NCBI RefSeq assembly: GCF_016025255.1
Contig: NZ_CP065592.1
Coordinates: 229,122-293,121 of the forward strand
DNA length: 64,000 nt
DNA from: Sphingosinicella flava
Lineage (GTDB): Bacteria; Pseudomonadota; Alphaproteobacteria; Sphingomonadales; Sphingomonadaceae
Direction: 5' to 3'
The position numbers were made by a program, and so were the translations under genes. Positions within the stretch are counted from its first letter, which is position 1. Each line of letters starts with the position of its first letter. Under the pieces are notes generated by a model. It did no database searches, was not told the origin of the DNA, and saw only the letters and a program-made list of their open reading frames with translations. Positions 17,164-26,669 of the stretch are shown here, one piece after another.

Positions 17164-19776
17164 CTACTTGGCCGCTTCCGTTTCGGTCTCCGCCGATGCC
17201 ATAGCGGCATTGCCGATCAGGATCGGCATCGCGCGGGCGACGTTCTTCAGCGTATAAGGCTTTTGCAGGACGACCCGCGCCTTGTGGTCTGGGGGAAGTT
17301 GGGCCTGTTCGCCGTAACCGGTGGCGAAAAGGAAAGGAATGCCTTTTTCCGACAGGCGGTTGGCGATCGGGAAGCTGGTCTGGTCGCCAAGATTGATGTC
17401 GAGCATGGCGACATCCGGGCGGGCTTCTTCGATCAGCGCAAGGGCAACGCCGACGGAGGCCGCGGTCACCACTTCTTTCGCGCCAAGGCGTTTCAGGATG
17501 TCTTCGGCATCCAGAGCGATGATGAGGCTGTCCTCCACCAGCAGGACGCATTGGCCGCGAAGAACATTGGATATGCTTTCCACAACCAGATCGCCGCCAT
17601 GGGTCTGCGGGAAATCGATGCGGCGGACGCTTTCCGTCGCCGCCTTCGAAACGTGGCGTGCCGGGATGCGGAACACCGCTTCGACGCCGCTCGGCTTGTA
17701 ATCCATGCGCGCCGTACCGCCCAAATCGTAAGGCACCGAACGGTCGATGATGGTTGATCCGAAACCCTTGCGCGTGGGCTCCTTGACGCGCGGACCGCCT
17801 TCTTCGCGCCAGCTGATCGCCAGATCGCCAGCGTCTTCCATCCACCATTCGACGACGACTCGGCCACTGTCGGACAGGCTGCCATATTTGGCGCTGTTGG
17901 TGACCAGTTCGTGCACGACGAGCGCCATGGTCGAATAAGCCTGGGGATTGAGAAGGACGACCGGCCCGGTCGCGGTGATGCGGTCTGCGTGGTCGGTGAG
18001 GAAGGCCGCGGCCTCCGCGTCGATGATGTTCTGGAAAGGCGCCGGTCCCCAATGATCCTCGGTGATCTGGTTGTGCGCACGGGCGAGCGCGTGGATGCGC
18101 CCGTCGACCAGCTTCACGAAGTCGGAGATGGAATCGCTGCTCGTCTGCGACTGGCGGATGAGGCCGCGAATGACGCCCAAAATGTTGCGGACGCGGTGGT
18201 TCAGTTCCGCGATCAGCAATTCCTGCCTTTCGCTCGCTTGCTGCCGTTCGCTACTCGCCTCGTCGGACAGGCGCAGCACGACCTCGATCAAGGTCGCGCG
18301 CAGCGTTTCGGCGACGCGCATTTCGGACGGCGTGAAAGGCCTGGACCGGCCCTGGACCAGTTCCTTCCATTCTTCGAAGCTCTCGCGCGGCGTGAGGCGC
18401 GGTCCGTTCGGGCCATATTCCACCGGCTTGTGCGGATCGCCCGCCCAGCGGACGGATCGCACGATTTCGCGGCGGAACAGCACGACATAATCGCGCGGCG
18501 TGCGGGAAATGGGAATGACCAGCATTCCCGCCGCCGCGTTGGCGAAACGCTCGGCGCCGGGCACGATGGAGGCGATGCAGTCGGTCGCGAAAATCTTGCC
18601 CGCCGCGGTGCCGTTCAACGCCTTGACGATGCGCGCGAATTCGTCCGTCCGGGGGGTGACGCCGGAGAAAGCGTAATTGCCGTTGATCCAGACCCCGACC
18701 CCATCCGCCGGAATGGCGTTGGTCAGGATGTCGCTCAACCAATCGGGATCGTTGAGCAGAGTCTCGTCTGACGCGACCGCGCCGAGGAGCTGGTCGGAAA
18801 TATCCCGCGCGCGGCGTTCGAATTCCACCGTCTGCTGCCGCTCCCGGCTTTCAAGCCGCATCGCGAACATTTGCGCGAACAGTTCGCAGACCGAACGCCG
18901 CTCGAACGTGATCTGGCGCGGCGAATAATGATGGCAGGCGAACAGGCCCCAGAGCTTCCCCTCGACCATGATGGAGATCGACATGGACGCCGCGACGCCC
19001 ATATTCTTCAGATATTCGATGTGAATGGGCGAGACCGAGCGCAGGGTCGACAAGGACAGGTCGAGCGGGCGGCCCGCTTCATCCCGCTCCGGCACGATGC
19101 GCACCGGCTGCGCATTCACGTCGGCGATCACGCGCAGCAGGTTGCGGCGATAAAGCTCGCGCGCCTGGGCCGGAATGTCGCTCGCCGGATAATGGAGGCC
19201 GAGGAACGAGCCGATGGCCGATTTCGCGGCTTCCGCGACCACCTCTCCCGAACCGTCGGGCGCGAAACGATAGACCATGACGCGATCATAGCCCGTCAAG
19301 GCGCGCACCTGCCGGGCGCCTTCGCTGAAAAAGGCGCTGATCGTATCGGCCTGATCCAGCCGGGCGATCATCGAACGCACGATGCCGGTTGCGTCGCCAT
19401 GCTCGTCCGACGCGGGCTCGGCTTCGATGACGATCTGGCCGCTGGACATGTGCAGCGCGACGTCGAACTTGTCTCCGCTCTTCGTCAGGGCACAATCGAA
19501 GATGCGCTCGACGCTGTCCCCGCTCCGCAGCATGGCGAGGCGGTTGCGCAAATTGTGCAGCGCGGCAGGCGTGAAGAAATCGGCAAGGGGACGGCCGATC
19601 AGTTCCGTGGCCCCGGCGCCCAGATAGTCGATGGCGTTTTCCGATGCGCGCAGGATCAACCAGTCGTTCGAAAGGGCAAGGAGGAAACCGATCGGCTGGA
19701 TCGCGCCCGGAATGTGTATCGGTTCGCGATCACAATTGGAAAGATTGACGGGATCGGGGGGACTCATCGCATTCAT
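17164..19776 (-). CDS. bphP: Bacteriophytochrome HWE-type histidine kinase with C-terminal receiver
   Basis: 870 residues. PAS domain with Cys15 (NCDREPIHIPGAIQPIG), the biliverdin attachment position in bacteriophytochromes; GAF with PASDIPAQARELY and FACHHYSPR; PHY domain to about 500; kinase with LNHRVRNILGVIRGL, the HWE/HisKA_2 phosphoacceptor box; ATPase domain; receiver domain (about 745-865) with VLLVEDS, the phospho-acceptor Asp in AMLDINLGD and KPY. It senses red/far-red light and phosphorylates its own receiver or another regulator. Its start overlaps the heme oxygenase stop by 4 bp. Confidence 0.95.
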   Translation of the reverse strand: MNAMSPPDPVNLSNCDREPIHIPGAIQPIGFLLALSNDWLILRASENAIDYLGAGATELIGRPLADFFTPAALHNLRNRLAMLRSGDSVERIFDCALTKSGDKFDVALHMSSGQIVIEAEPASDEHGDATGIVRSMIARLDQADTISAFFSEGARQVRALTGYDRVMVYRFAPDGSGEVVAEAAKSAIGSFLGLHYPASDIPAQARELYRRNLLRVIADVNAQPVRIVPERDEAGRPLDLSLSTLRSVSPIHIEYLKNMGVAASMSISIMVEGKLWGLFACHHYSPRQITFERRSVCELFAQMFAMRLESRERQQTVEFERRARDISDQLLGAVASDETLLNDPDWLSDILTNAIPADGVGVWINGNYAFSGVTPRTDEFARIVKALNGTAAGKIFATDCIASIVPGAERFANAAAGMLVIPISRTPRDYVVLFRREIVRSVRWAGDPHKPVEYGPNGPRLTPRESFEEWKELVQGRSRPFTPSEMRVAETLRATLIEVVLRLSDEASSERQQASERQELLIAELNHRVRNILGVIRGLIRQSQTSSDSISDFVKLVDGRIHALARAHNQITEDHWGPAPFQNIIDAEAAAFLTDHADRITATGPVVLLNPQAYSTMALVVHELVTNSAKYGSLSDSGRVVVEWWMEDAGDLAISWREEGGPRVKEPTRKGFGSTIIDRSVPYDLGGTARMDYKPSGVEAVFRIPARHVSKAATESVRRIDFPQTHGGDLVVESISNVLRGQCVLLVEDSLIIALDAEDILKRLGAKEVVTAASVGVALALIEEARPDVAMLDINLGDQTSFPIANRLSEKGIPFLFATGYGEQAQLPPDHKARVVLQKPYTLKNVARAMPILIGNAAMASAETETEAAK

Positions 19777-20333
19777 ACATTCTCCAACACGCGCTTACCT
19801 GCGCGTTCGAAGCTCTCAAAAACCTGCCGGGCAGCCCCCGCCGCCGCATCGACAAGAGCGGGTTCGTAAAGAAAAACATCCAGCATTTCCAGCAGCTTTC
19901 GCCAAGCGCCCGGCTGCTGCGGCGCGCCCAGGAAGCGGGTCGGCAGATGCGCGGGCACCTGTCGCTTCAGCACCGATCCCCCCAGCCGCGAGCCTTCGAG
20001 GACATAAAGGGCACCGAGAAGCGCGGCCTTCCCCTCTTTATCGTCGAGCCGGAGAGCGCCGGCATCGTCCCAATCCCACCCCTCGGGATGACGGCCGAGA
20101 TCGGATAAATCCGCGAGGATAAAGCTCCCCCGCTTCCGCTCCGCCCAATCCGGAACGATCCGTTCGATTCCCGCGTCATCTAGCGCGGCTTCGATTGGAA
20201 CATGCGCCTCGGCCTGCGCGGCCAGAAAGGCGCTATAGCCTTCCAGCGTCGAGAGGTCGAAAGCCGAGAACAAGGCGTCCACCCGCTCATGGCATGCGGC
20301 CGTAGCCGCTCGCAGCGCCTGACGGGCTCCCAT
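19773..20333 (-). CDS. bphO: Biliverdin-producing heme oxygenase BphO
   Basis: 186 residues. ACHERVDALFSAFDLST supplies the proximal His, and LEGSRLGG the distal-helix glycine motif of bacterial heme oxygenases. It oxidises heme to biliverdin, the chromophore of the adjacent phytochrome, and overlaps that gene (ATGA). Its ATG directly follows the purB stop codon, so the three genes are probably one transcript. Confidence 0.93.
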   Translation of the reverse strand: MGARQALRAATAACHERVDALFSAFDLSTLEGYSAFLAAQAEAHVPIEAALDDAGIERIVPDWAERKRGSFILADLSDLGRHPEGWDWDDAGALRLDDKEGKAALLGALYVLEGSRLGGSVLKRQVPAHLPTRFLGAPQQPGAWRKLLEMLDVFLYEPALVDAAAGAARQVFESFERAGKRVLENV

Positions 20334-21647
20334 TCAGTCTCCGAAAATGCGCGCGAAGATCGTATCCACATGCTTATAATGATAATCGAGGTCGAAACGT
20401 TCCTCGATGTCGTGAATCGACAGCAAAGCGGTCACTTCCGGGTCCGCTTTCAGCAAGTCCAGCAGAGACAATCGGCCGTCCGATTCCCACACCTTCATCG
20501 CGTTGCGTTGGACGAGGCGGTAGCTGTCCTCGCGGATCGCGCCGGCTTGCGTGAGGGCGAGGAGAACCCGCTGCGAATGGACAAGGCCGCCCATGCGATC
20601 GAGATTCTTCCGCATCCGCTCCGGATAGACGACGAGCTTGTCCATCACGCCGGTCAGGCGGGCGAGGGCGAAATCGAGCGTTATCGTCGCGTCCGGGCCG
20701 ATATAGCGCTCGACGGATGAGTGGCTGATGTCGCGTTCGTGCCAGAGGGCGACGTTTTCCAGCGCGGGCGTCACATAGCCGCGCACCATGCGGGCAAGGC
20801 CGGTCAAATTCTCGGTCAGCACCGGATTGCGCTTGTGCGGCATGGCCGACGAACCCTTCTGGCCGGGCGAGAAATATTCTTCCGCCTCCAGCACTTCGGT
20901 ACGTTGAAGGTGGCGGATTTCGGTGGCGAGGCGCTCGATCGACGAGGCGATAACGCCCAGGGTCGCGAAGAACATGGCGTGCCGGTCGCGCGGAATGACC
21001 TGGGTGGAGACCGGCTCGACGGACAAGCCCATCTTGTCGGCGACATGCGCCTCGACGCTGGGATCGATATTGGCGAAGGTGCCGACGGCCCCTGAAATGG
21101 CGCAGGTCGCGATGTCGGCGCGGGCGGCGATTAGGCGGGCGCGGTTGCGGCTGAATTCGGCATAGGCCTGCGCGAGCTTCAGGCCGAACGTGACCGGTTC
21201 GGCATGGATGCCGTGGCTGCGGCCGATGGTCGGCGTGAATTTGTGCTCGTAAGCCCGGCGCTTGAGAACCGCGAGCAGTTCGTCGAGGTCCGCGATCAAC
21301 AGGTCGGCGGCGCGCGTCAGCTGCACGGCAAGGCAGGTGTCGAGCATGTCGGAGCTGGTCATGCCCTGGTGCAGGAACCGCGCCTCCGGCCCGACCTGTT
21401 CGGCGACCCAGGTGAGGAAGGCGATGACGTCATGCTTCACCACCGCCTCGATCTCGTCGATGCGAGCGATGTCGATGGCCGGGTTCGTCGCCCACCAATC
21501 CCATACCGCCTTCGTCGCGCTCTCCGGCACCACGCCCAGTTCCGCCATCGCATCCAGGGCATGCGCCTCGATTTCGAACCAGATGCGGAAACGGCTTTCC
21601 GGTTCCCAGATGCCGGTCATCTGGGCACGCGCGTAACGAGGGATCAT
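20334..21647 (-). CDS. purB: Adenylosuccinate lyase
   Basis: 437 residues from ATG 21647; the extended frame to 21761 has no family support. MTSSDMLDTCLAVQL, GRSHGIHAEPVTFG and the signature GSSAMPHKRNPV identify a fumarase-superfamily adenylosuccinate lyase. It cleaves SAICAR and adenylosuccinate in purine synthesis. It is followed with no gap by bphO. Confidence 0.97.
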   Translation of the reverse strand: MIPRYARAQMTGIWEPESRFRIWFEIEAHALDAMAELGVVPESATKAVWDWWATNPAIDIARIDEIEAVVKHDVIAFLTWVAEQVGPEARFLHQGMTSSDMLDTCLAVQLTRAADLLIADLDELLAVLKRRAYEHKFTPTIGRSHGIHAEPVTFGLKLAQAYAEFSRNRARLIAARADIATCAISGAVGTFANIDPSVEAHVADKMGLSVEPVSTQVIPRDRHAMFFATLGVIASSIERLATEIRHLQRTEVLEAEEYFSPGQKGSSAMPHKRNPVLTENLTGLARMVRGYVTPALENVALWHERDISHSSVERYIGPDATITLDFALARLTGVMDKLVVYPERMRKNLDRMGGLVHSQRVLLALTQAGAIREDSYRLVQRNAMKVWESDGRLSLLDLLKADPEVTALLSIHDIEERFDLDYHYKHVDTIFARIFGD

Positions 21648-21797
21648 GGGCTCTTGTCCTGAAGTGGAGGCGTTGGCGGGCGGGTAGCAAAGTCGGGCCG
21701 CGCCTTCAATCCGACGAAGCGGGGATCGGGCGGCTTGCTGGAACGTTTGGGGGTTGAACATGGTGCCGCGCCGGAGCGGCTCCGACTGGAGAGACCG

Positions 21798-22280
21798 ATG
21801 CTCCGCCTTCTTCTGTCCGCCGGTGCGGTGCTGATCGCCCTTCCTCTCTCAGCCCAAGTCCCGGCGGACCCGCAGACTGACGAAACCCTGCCCGCCGCCG
21901 CGCAGGGTGAGCAGACGAACGTGGGCGAGCCGATATCGCCAGACAGTCCCGACATGCGGCGTCGGGCGCAAAGCATCGCGTCGCCCGCGCGGATCATGGC
22001 GGAGCGGCTCAGCATGGGCGGGCCGCTCAACATCGAGACGAATTGGGGCCGCTTCGACACGGACGGCGACGACAGCCTCAGCCCGCTCGAATTCGGCCTG
22101 TGGGTCATGGAAGCCAGCGGCAAGGATATGGGCGCAGCGGTCGAAAAAGAGTTGCGCGGACGCTCGCCGGGCAATGCCGCGGTCGGCCTGCTGAACGAAA
22201 CGTCCGCCGCGCTCGTCCAGGTCGATGCGAATGGCGACTGGCGGATATCGCGCGAAGAGCTCGCCTTGATCGCCGAGTAA
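21798..22280 (+). CDS. Exported EF-hand protein
   Basis: 160 residues from ATG 21798 (GGAGAGACC before it). A signal peptide ends LPLSAQ. Two EF-hand loops are visible: DTDGDDSLSPLEF (about residue 86) and DANGDWRISREEL near the C-terminus. Probably a periplasmic calcium-binding protein; partner unknown. Followed by a clear terminator. Divergent from purB. Confidence 0.85.
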   Translation: MLRLLLSAGAVLIALPLSAQVPADPQTDETLPAAAQGEQTNVGEPISPDSPDMRRRAQSIASPARIMAERLSMGGPLNIETNWGRFDTDGDDSLSPLEFGLWVMEASGKDMGAAVEKELRGRSPGNAAVGLLNETSAALVQVDANGDWRISREELALIAE

Positions 22281-22299
22281 TGGGTTCCTCGGCATCCTG

Positions 22300-22334
22300 A
22301 AGGCGGCCGCGCTGGAGCGGCCGCCTTCTTTTTG
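22300..22334 (+). terminator. Rho-independent terminator
   Basis: Perfect 11-bp stem AAGGCGGCCGC (22300-22310) / GCGGCCGCCTT (22317-22327), six-base loop, then CTTTTTG. It ends the EF-hand gene and, being at the 3' end of the convergent radC, may work both ways. Confidence 0.9.
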
Positions 22335-22335
22335 T

Positions 22336-23019
22336 CTACATCAGGCCCATGGCGCGCAGGCTGCTATGGCCGCGGGCGCCGATGATGACATGATCGTGGA
22401 CCGCAATGCCGAGAGGCTTGGCCGCATCGACGATCTGGCGGGTCAGCGCGATGTCCTGGCTGCTCGGACTCGGGTCGCCGCTCGGATGATTGTGGACGAT
22501 GATGAAAGCGGTGGCATGATAGTCGAGCGCGTGGCGGATCACCTCGCGGACATGGACGGCCGCTTCGTCCACGGACCCTTCCGAAAGAAGCTCGTCGCGG
22601 ATCAGCATATTCTTGCCGTTGAGATAGAGGATGCGGACGCGCTCGATCGGCTGATGCGCCATGTCGGCGTGAAGATAATCGAGCAGAGCCTGCCAGCTGC
22701 CCAGCACCGGCCGATCCCGCACGGCCGATTTGAGAAGGCGAAGCGCGGAAGCCTGCGCGATCTTGATCGCCGCGGCGGCGCCCTCCGAAACGTCGCCCAC
22801 GCGCATGATCGCCTCCGCATCGGCGGTCATCAGGCCGCCATAGCCGCCAAAGGCATGGATCAGCCTCTTCGCCAGAGGCTTGGTGTCGCGGCGGGGCAGG
22901 GCGAGGGCCAGCAGATATTCGACCAGCTCATGATCGAGCAATGCCTCCGGCCCGCCCGCGAACAAGCGCGCCCGAAGCCGCGCACGATGACCGGTGCCGT
23001 CGGTGGGGTCGTCCGCCAT
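22336..23019 (-). CDS. radC: RadC family JAB-domain protein
   Basis: 227 residues from ATG 23019. An N-terminal HhH-like region precedes a JAB/MPN domain with the metal motif HNHPSGDPSPSSQD. The family was named for DNA repair but the function is uncertain; metalloprotease-like activity is predicted. It has 500 bp of non-coding DNA upstream, including an unusual CTTATAAG cluster. Confidence 0.93.
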   Translation of the reverse strand: MADDPTDGTGHRARLRARLFAGGPEALLDHELVEYLLALALPRRDTKPLAKRLIHAFGGYGGLMTADAEAIMRVGDVSEGAAAAIKIAQASALRLLKSAVRDRPVLGSWQALLDYLHADMAHQPIERVRILYLNGKNMLIRDELLSEGSVDEAAVHVREVIRHALDYHATAFIIVHNHPSGDPSPSSQDIALTRQIVDAAKPLGIAVHDHVIIGARGHSSLRAMGLM

Positions 23020-23519
23020 GAGACGGATGTAAGGCGGGAAGGGGGGCCAAGTAAATCGCCTTGTGGAAAAGCGTTTGGAACCGGCCTCGACCATCGTCCG
23101 CTTCTTCCAGTGTCTGCCTTGTCATCACGAGGCAGTCGCCGTGTTCTAGCTTCCAATCTTTAGGCTTCTGCCTTCGCCTACTGTTCGACCTCTTGGGACA
23201 GCCCTTCTTTTGGCCAGGATGGGCATATCCTTATAAGGAATGTCTTATTAGGGGCCTTATAAGAGTGATCTTGCTTTGCTTCTTGGGGGATTGTCGTGGT
23301 TTCTCATTATGTTCGCTACCTTTTAATTCCTTAATTCCTTAATTCTCCTCCTTTCTCATTCCTGTGAGGAGGTATGAAAGGCCTGCGGCATTGCGGAGGG
23401 CTTTTCTGCGATGGGTGCCCACGCAAAGTGACGGTTGCGGAACGGAGCGCGATGGTGAAGGTTATGCCGGTGGTTCCAAGTGAACCGGGTGCAGCTTCAT
23501 TCAATCAGACAAGGCGCCA
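23020..23519. other. 500-bp intergenic region between radC and ydbH-like gene
   Basis: Divergent upstream region, with an AT-rich core (about 23195-23350) unlike its GC-rich surroundings. It holds the CTTATAAG cluster at 23230-23263, a triple 8-bp repeat TTAATTCC at 23323-23346, and a small frame starting at 23374. No protein longer than 60 residues is convincing here. Confidence 0.8.
23230..23263. repeat. CTTATAAG cluster A
   Basis: Palindromic octamer CTTATAAG at 23230-23237 and 23256-23263 with a one-base variant CTTATTAG at 23244-23251 between them (start-to-start 14 and 12 bp). The octamer is AT-rich in a GC-rich genome and recurs as three perfect copies at 30271-30304. Confidence 0.75.
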
Positions 23520-23541
23520 GTGGACGAGGATAGGGGAGTGA
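23374..23541 (+). CDS. Possible 55-residue leader ORF
   Basis: ATG at 23374 just after GAGGAGGT; 55 codons ending TGA at 23539-23541. The product contains HCGGLFCDGC, three Cys. The stop overlaps a GTG at 23538 (GTGA), which is in frame with the following YdbH-like gene, so translation could be coupled. The ribosome-site spacing is short and there is no homology evidence; it may be chance. Confidence 0.25.
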   Translation: MKGLRHCGGLFCDGCPRKVTVAERSAMVKVMPVVPSEPGAASFNQTRRQWTRIGE

Positions 23542-26500
23542 GACGGCGGCGCCTGCCGCGCAAGCGGGTGATCGCGGGCGTCGCCGCCCTGTTGATCCTT
23601 GTCATGCTCGCCATCGTCTGGAGCCAGCGCGTCGATATCGCGACCGGTTTCATCGACCGCGAACTGACCCGGCGGGGCGTGAAGGCAAGCTATACCATCC
23701 GCCGCATCGGCTTTCGCACCCAGCAGCTTGAAAATCTCGTCATCGGCGATCCGCGCAATCCGGACCTCACGGCTCGTTTCGTCGAAGTGAAGCTGCCGCT
23801 CGTCAGCCTGCTCGATCCGAGTGTCGAGAAGATCACCGCGCGCGGCGTGCGGCTGCGCGCAAGGGTCGAAGGCGGCAAGCTGCGGCTGGGCGAGCTCGAC
23901 AAATTGATGCCGCCGCCGAGCGGCAAGCCCTTCGCCTTGCCCGACCTCAACGTCGATCTCGCGGACACCAGCGTGTCCTTGAGCACGCCGGTGGGCGGCT
24001 TCGGCCTCGCGCTTGAGGGGCAAGGCAATCTGTCGAACGGTTTCCGAGGCCGGGTGGCGGCGCTCGCACGCCTTGTCGATCTCGGCAATTGTACGGTCGT
24101 GGCGCCCGCCGCCTATTTGAACGTCGCCATCGACAAGCGCCATCCGGTGGTCGACGGCCCCTTGAGCGCCGGGCGCTTCACCTGCGGGCAGGCGCTGGAG
24201 GTCACTGCGCCGACCCTGTTCCTCGACGCCAATTTCCCGGAGGACGTGCGCGAATGGAATGGCGGCGCGCGCATCGCGGCGGCATCGGTCCGCTCGGGCA
24301 TCAACCAGCTGAGCGCGGTCAGCGGCCGGATCTCATTCGACGGAAAGCCGGAGGAGACCAAAGGACGCCTCGACATTGCAAGCCAGCGCATCCGCATCGC
24401 GGACTTTGCGGGCCGGCGGCTCGGCCTTGGCGGGCGTTATGCTTTCTCGATGACCGAAGGGCGCCTTTCGCTGGTCGGCAACGGTAGCGCGCGCGACATC
24501 GCGGCGGCAGAGACATTGCTCGGTCCCATCGTCGACGCGTTGGGTTCGGCGGGGGGCACCCCTGTCGAGCCGATCGGCGACGCGCTGGCCGCCGCCTTTC
24601 GCCGCGCGGGCAGTGATTTCGATGCGCGGGCAACGGTGCGGCTGGTCAATGGGCCGCAGGGCGGCGCGGTGCGGTTCGACACGATGGATGCCGAAAGCCC
24701 GAGCGGCGCGCGTCTCGGCATCGCGGGCGGTGACGGCGTCACTTATTACTGGCCGCAGGGCGTTATGCGCCTCGACGGTGAGATCGCTTTGTTCGGCGGC
24801 GGATTCCCGGCGATGCGCCTTAGCCTCGATCAGCCGCGCGCCGGCGCGCCGATCCGGGGTCGCGCGCGGATCGCGCCGATGCGGACGGGCAAGGCGCGCC
24901 TCGCGCTCGGCGACATCGCCTTCACGGCCGGAGAGGGGGGCATGACCCGCTTCCGCACGGTGGCGGCGATGAGTGGACCGATCGATGACGGCTTCGTCAC
25001 CAATCTCGTCATGCCCGTCACCGGCCGCTTCGGCGGCGGCGGTTTCGCGATCAACGAAAATTGCGTCACGGCGGCGTTCGATTCGATCCGTTACTCCAGC
25101 CTGACGCTGGGCCGGGCGCGCCTGCCCGTCTGCCCGAATGGCCGCGCCTTGGTATCGAAGGCGCCGGGCGGATCGATCCAGGGCGGCGTCCAGATTCGCA
25201 GCCCGCGCCTCATCGGGCGCCTCGGCGGCTCGCCGCTCGATCTCGTGGCGGACGACCTGCGCTTCGGCCTCGCGAACAAGGATTTCTCCGGCACGGACGT
25301 GGTGATCCTGCTCGGCGAGGGCGGCTATGTGAACCGCCTCGCGCTTGAGCGGCTTGCCGGGCGCATCACCGATGCGGGCGTTACCGGCACGTTCGAAGGG
25401 GCGGACGGCAAGATCGCGCAAGTGCCGATCCTCGTCAGCAAGGGCGCGGGCCGGTGGAGCGTCGTGAACGGCCGCCTGACCGTCGACGGCGGCATTACCG
25501 TTGCCGACGACAATCCCGAGCCGCGCTTCTATCCGCTGATCGGCCGTGATTTCCATTTGACGCTCGAGGGAGACAGGATCGATGCGACCGCCTCGCTCTT
25601 CGACCCGGAAAGCAACGTCCACATCACGAACGCGACCATCGCCCACAATCTCGACAGCGGGCGCGGCACTGCGGCGCTGGACGTGCCCGGCATCCGCTTC
25701 CGGCTGGACGGCTACCAGCCCGAGGATTTGACGCGCCTGACCCTCGGCGTCGTTGCGCTTGTGGACGGCACGCTGAAAGGGCGCGGCGACATACGCTGGG
25801 GCCCGGAAGGCACGACCAGCGACGGCACCTTCTCGCTGGAGGACATGGATCTCGCGGCGAGCTTCGGCCCAGTTCAGGGCCTCAACACGACGATGCGCTT
25901 CACCGACCTGCTCGGCCTCGTCACCGCGCCGTCGCAGCTCGCGACCGTTGAGCGCATCCAGGCGGGCATCGACGTGTTCGACGGACGCATCCGCTACCAG
26001 GTGCTGCCCGATCTGCGCGTGAAGGTCGAAGAAGGCCGCTGGCCCTTCGCGGGCGGCGAGCTGATCCTGGAGGAAACGATCCTCGATTTCAGCCAACCGA
26101 GCGAGAAGCGCCTGACCTTCCGCATCGTCGGCATGGACGCCGCCGCCTTCGTCCAGCAGATGGAATTTTCGAACATCTCCGCCACCGGCACGCTCGATGG
26201 GGTGCTGCCGATGATCTTCGACGAGAGCGGCGGCCGGATCGTCGGCGGGCGGCTGGAGGCGCGACCGGGCGGCGGCACCTTGTCCTATGTCGGCGAACTG
26301 TCGGACAAGAATCTCGGCACCTGGGGCATCGTCGCCTTCAATGCGCTCAAATCGCTGCGCTATTCGAAACTCATCATCCAGCTGGATGGTTCTCTCGCGG
26401 GCGAATTCACCTCGCGGATCGAGCTGGACAGCATCAGCCGCGCGGTCGAAAATTCCAATGGCGGCATCGTGGGCGCCGTGCTGGCGCAATTCGCCAAGGT

Positions 26501-26669
26501 GCCGATCGATTTCAACATCAACATCAAGGGCCCGTTCCGGTCGATCATCGCGATGACGCGGTCCTTCGACGATCCATCCGACCTCATATTGCCGGTGCTG
26601 CCGGAAAATCTGGAGGTCGTCCCCACGACAACCGACGTTCAGCGAGAAGAAAGCGAGACTGTGCAATGA
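23520..26669 (+). CDS. YdbH-like intermembrane (AsmA-like/DUF) protein
   Basis: 1049 residues from GTG 23520; a GTG at 23538 is an alternative start. An Arg-rich N-terminus leads into one membrane anchor (VIAGVAALLILVMLAIVW), then a very long beta-rich periplasmic region ending with the YdbH C-tail (LGTWGIVAFNALKSLRYSKLIIQLDGSLAGEFTSRI). In Escherichia coli YdbH, with outer-membrane YnbE, forms a bridge for phospholipid transport between membranes, regulated by YdbL. All three genes follow each other here, which confirms the assignment. Confidence 0.9.
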   Translation: MDEDRGVRRRRLPRKRVIAGVAALLILVMLAIVWSQRVDIATGFIDRELTRRGVKASYTIRRIGFRTQQLENLVIGDPRNPDLTARFVEVKLPLVSLLDPSVEKITARGVRLRARVEGGKLRLGELDKLMPPPSGKPFALPDLNVDLADTSVSLSTPVGGFGLALEGQGNLSNGFRGRVAALARLVDLGNCTVVAPAAYLNVAIDKRHPVVDGPLSAGRFTCGQALEVTAPTLFLDANFPEDVREWNGGARIAAASVRSGINQLSAVSGRISFDGKPEETKGRLDIASQRIRIADFAGRRLGLGGRYAFSMTEGRLSLVGNGSARDIAAAETLLGPIVDALGSAGGTPVEPIGDALAAAFRRAGSDFDARATVRLVNGPQGGAVRFDTMDAESPSGARLGIAGGDGVTYYWPQGVMRLDGEIALFGGGFPAMRLSLDQPRAGAPIRGRARIAPMRTGKARLALGDIAFTAGEGGMTRFRTVAAMSGPIDDGFVTNLVMPVTGRFGGGGFAINENCVTAAFDSIRYSSLTLGRARLPVCPNGRALVSKAPGGSIQGGVQIRSPRLIGRLGGSPLDLVADDLRFGLANKDFSGTDVVILLGEGGYVNRLALERLAGRITDAGVTGTFEGADGKIAQVPILVSKGAGRWSVVNGRLTVDGGITVADDNPEPRFYPLIGRDFHLTLEGDRIDATASLFDPESNVHITNATIAHNLDSGRGTAALDVPGIRFRLDGYQPEDLTRLTLGVVALVDGTLKGRGDIRWGPEGTTSDGTFSLEDMDLAASFGPVQGLNTTMRFTDLLGLVTAPSQLATVERIQAGIDVFDGRIRYQVLPDLRVKVEEGRWPFAGGELILEETILDFSQPSEKRLTFRIVGMDAAAFVQQMEFSNISATGTLDGVLPMIFDESGGRIVGGRLEARPGGGTLSYVGELSDKNLGTWGIVAFNALKSLRYSKLIIQLDGSLAGEFTSRIELDSISRAVENSNGGIVGAVLAQFAKVPIDFNINIKGPFRSIIAMTRSFDDPSDLILPVLPENLEVVPTTTDVQREESETVQ

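Noticed and set aside
24333-26666. Minus-strand frame of 777 codons opposite the ydbH-like gene
   Set aside because: Antisense shadow with no recognisable domain; the plus-strand operon is well supported.
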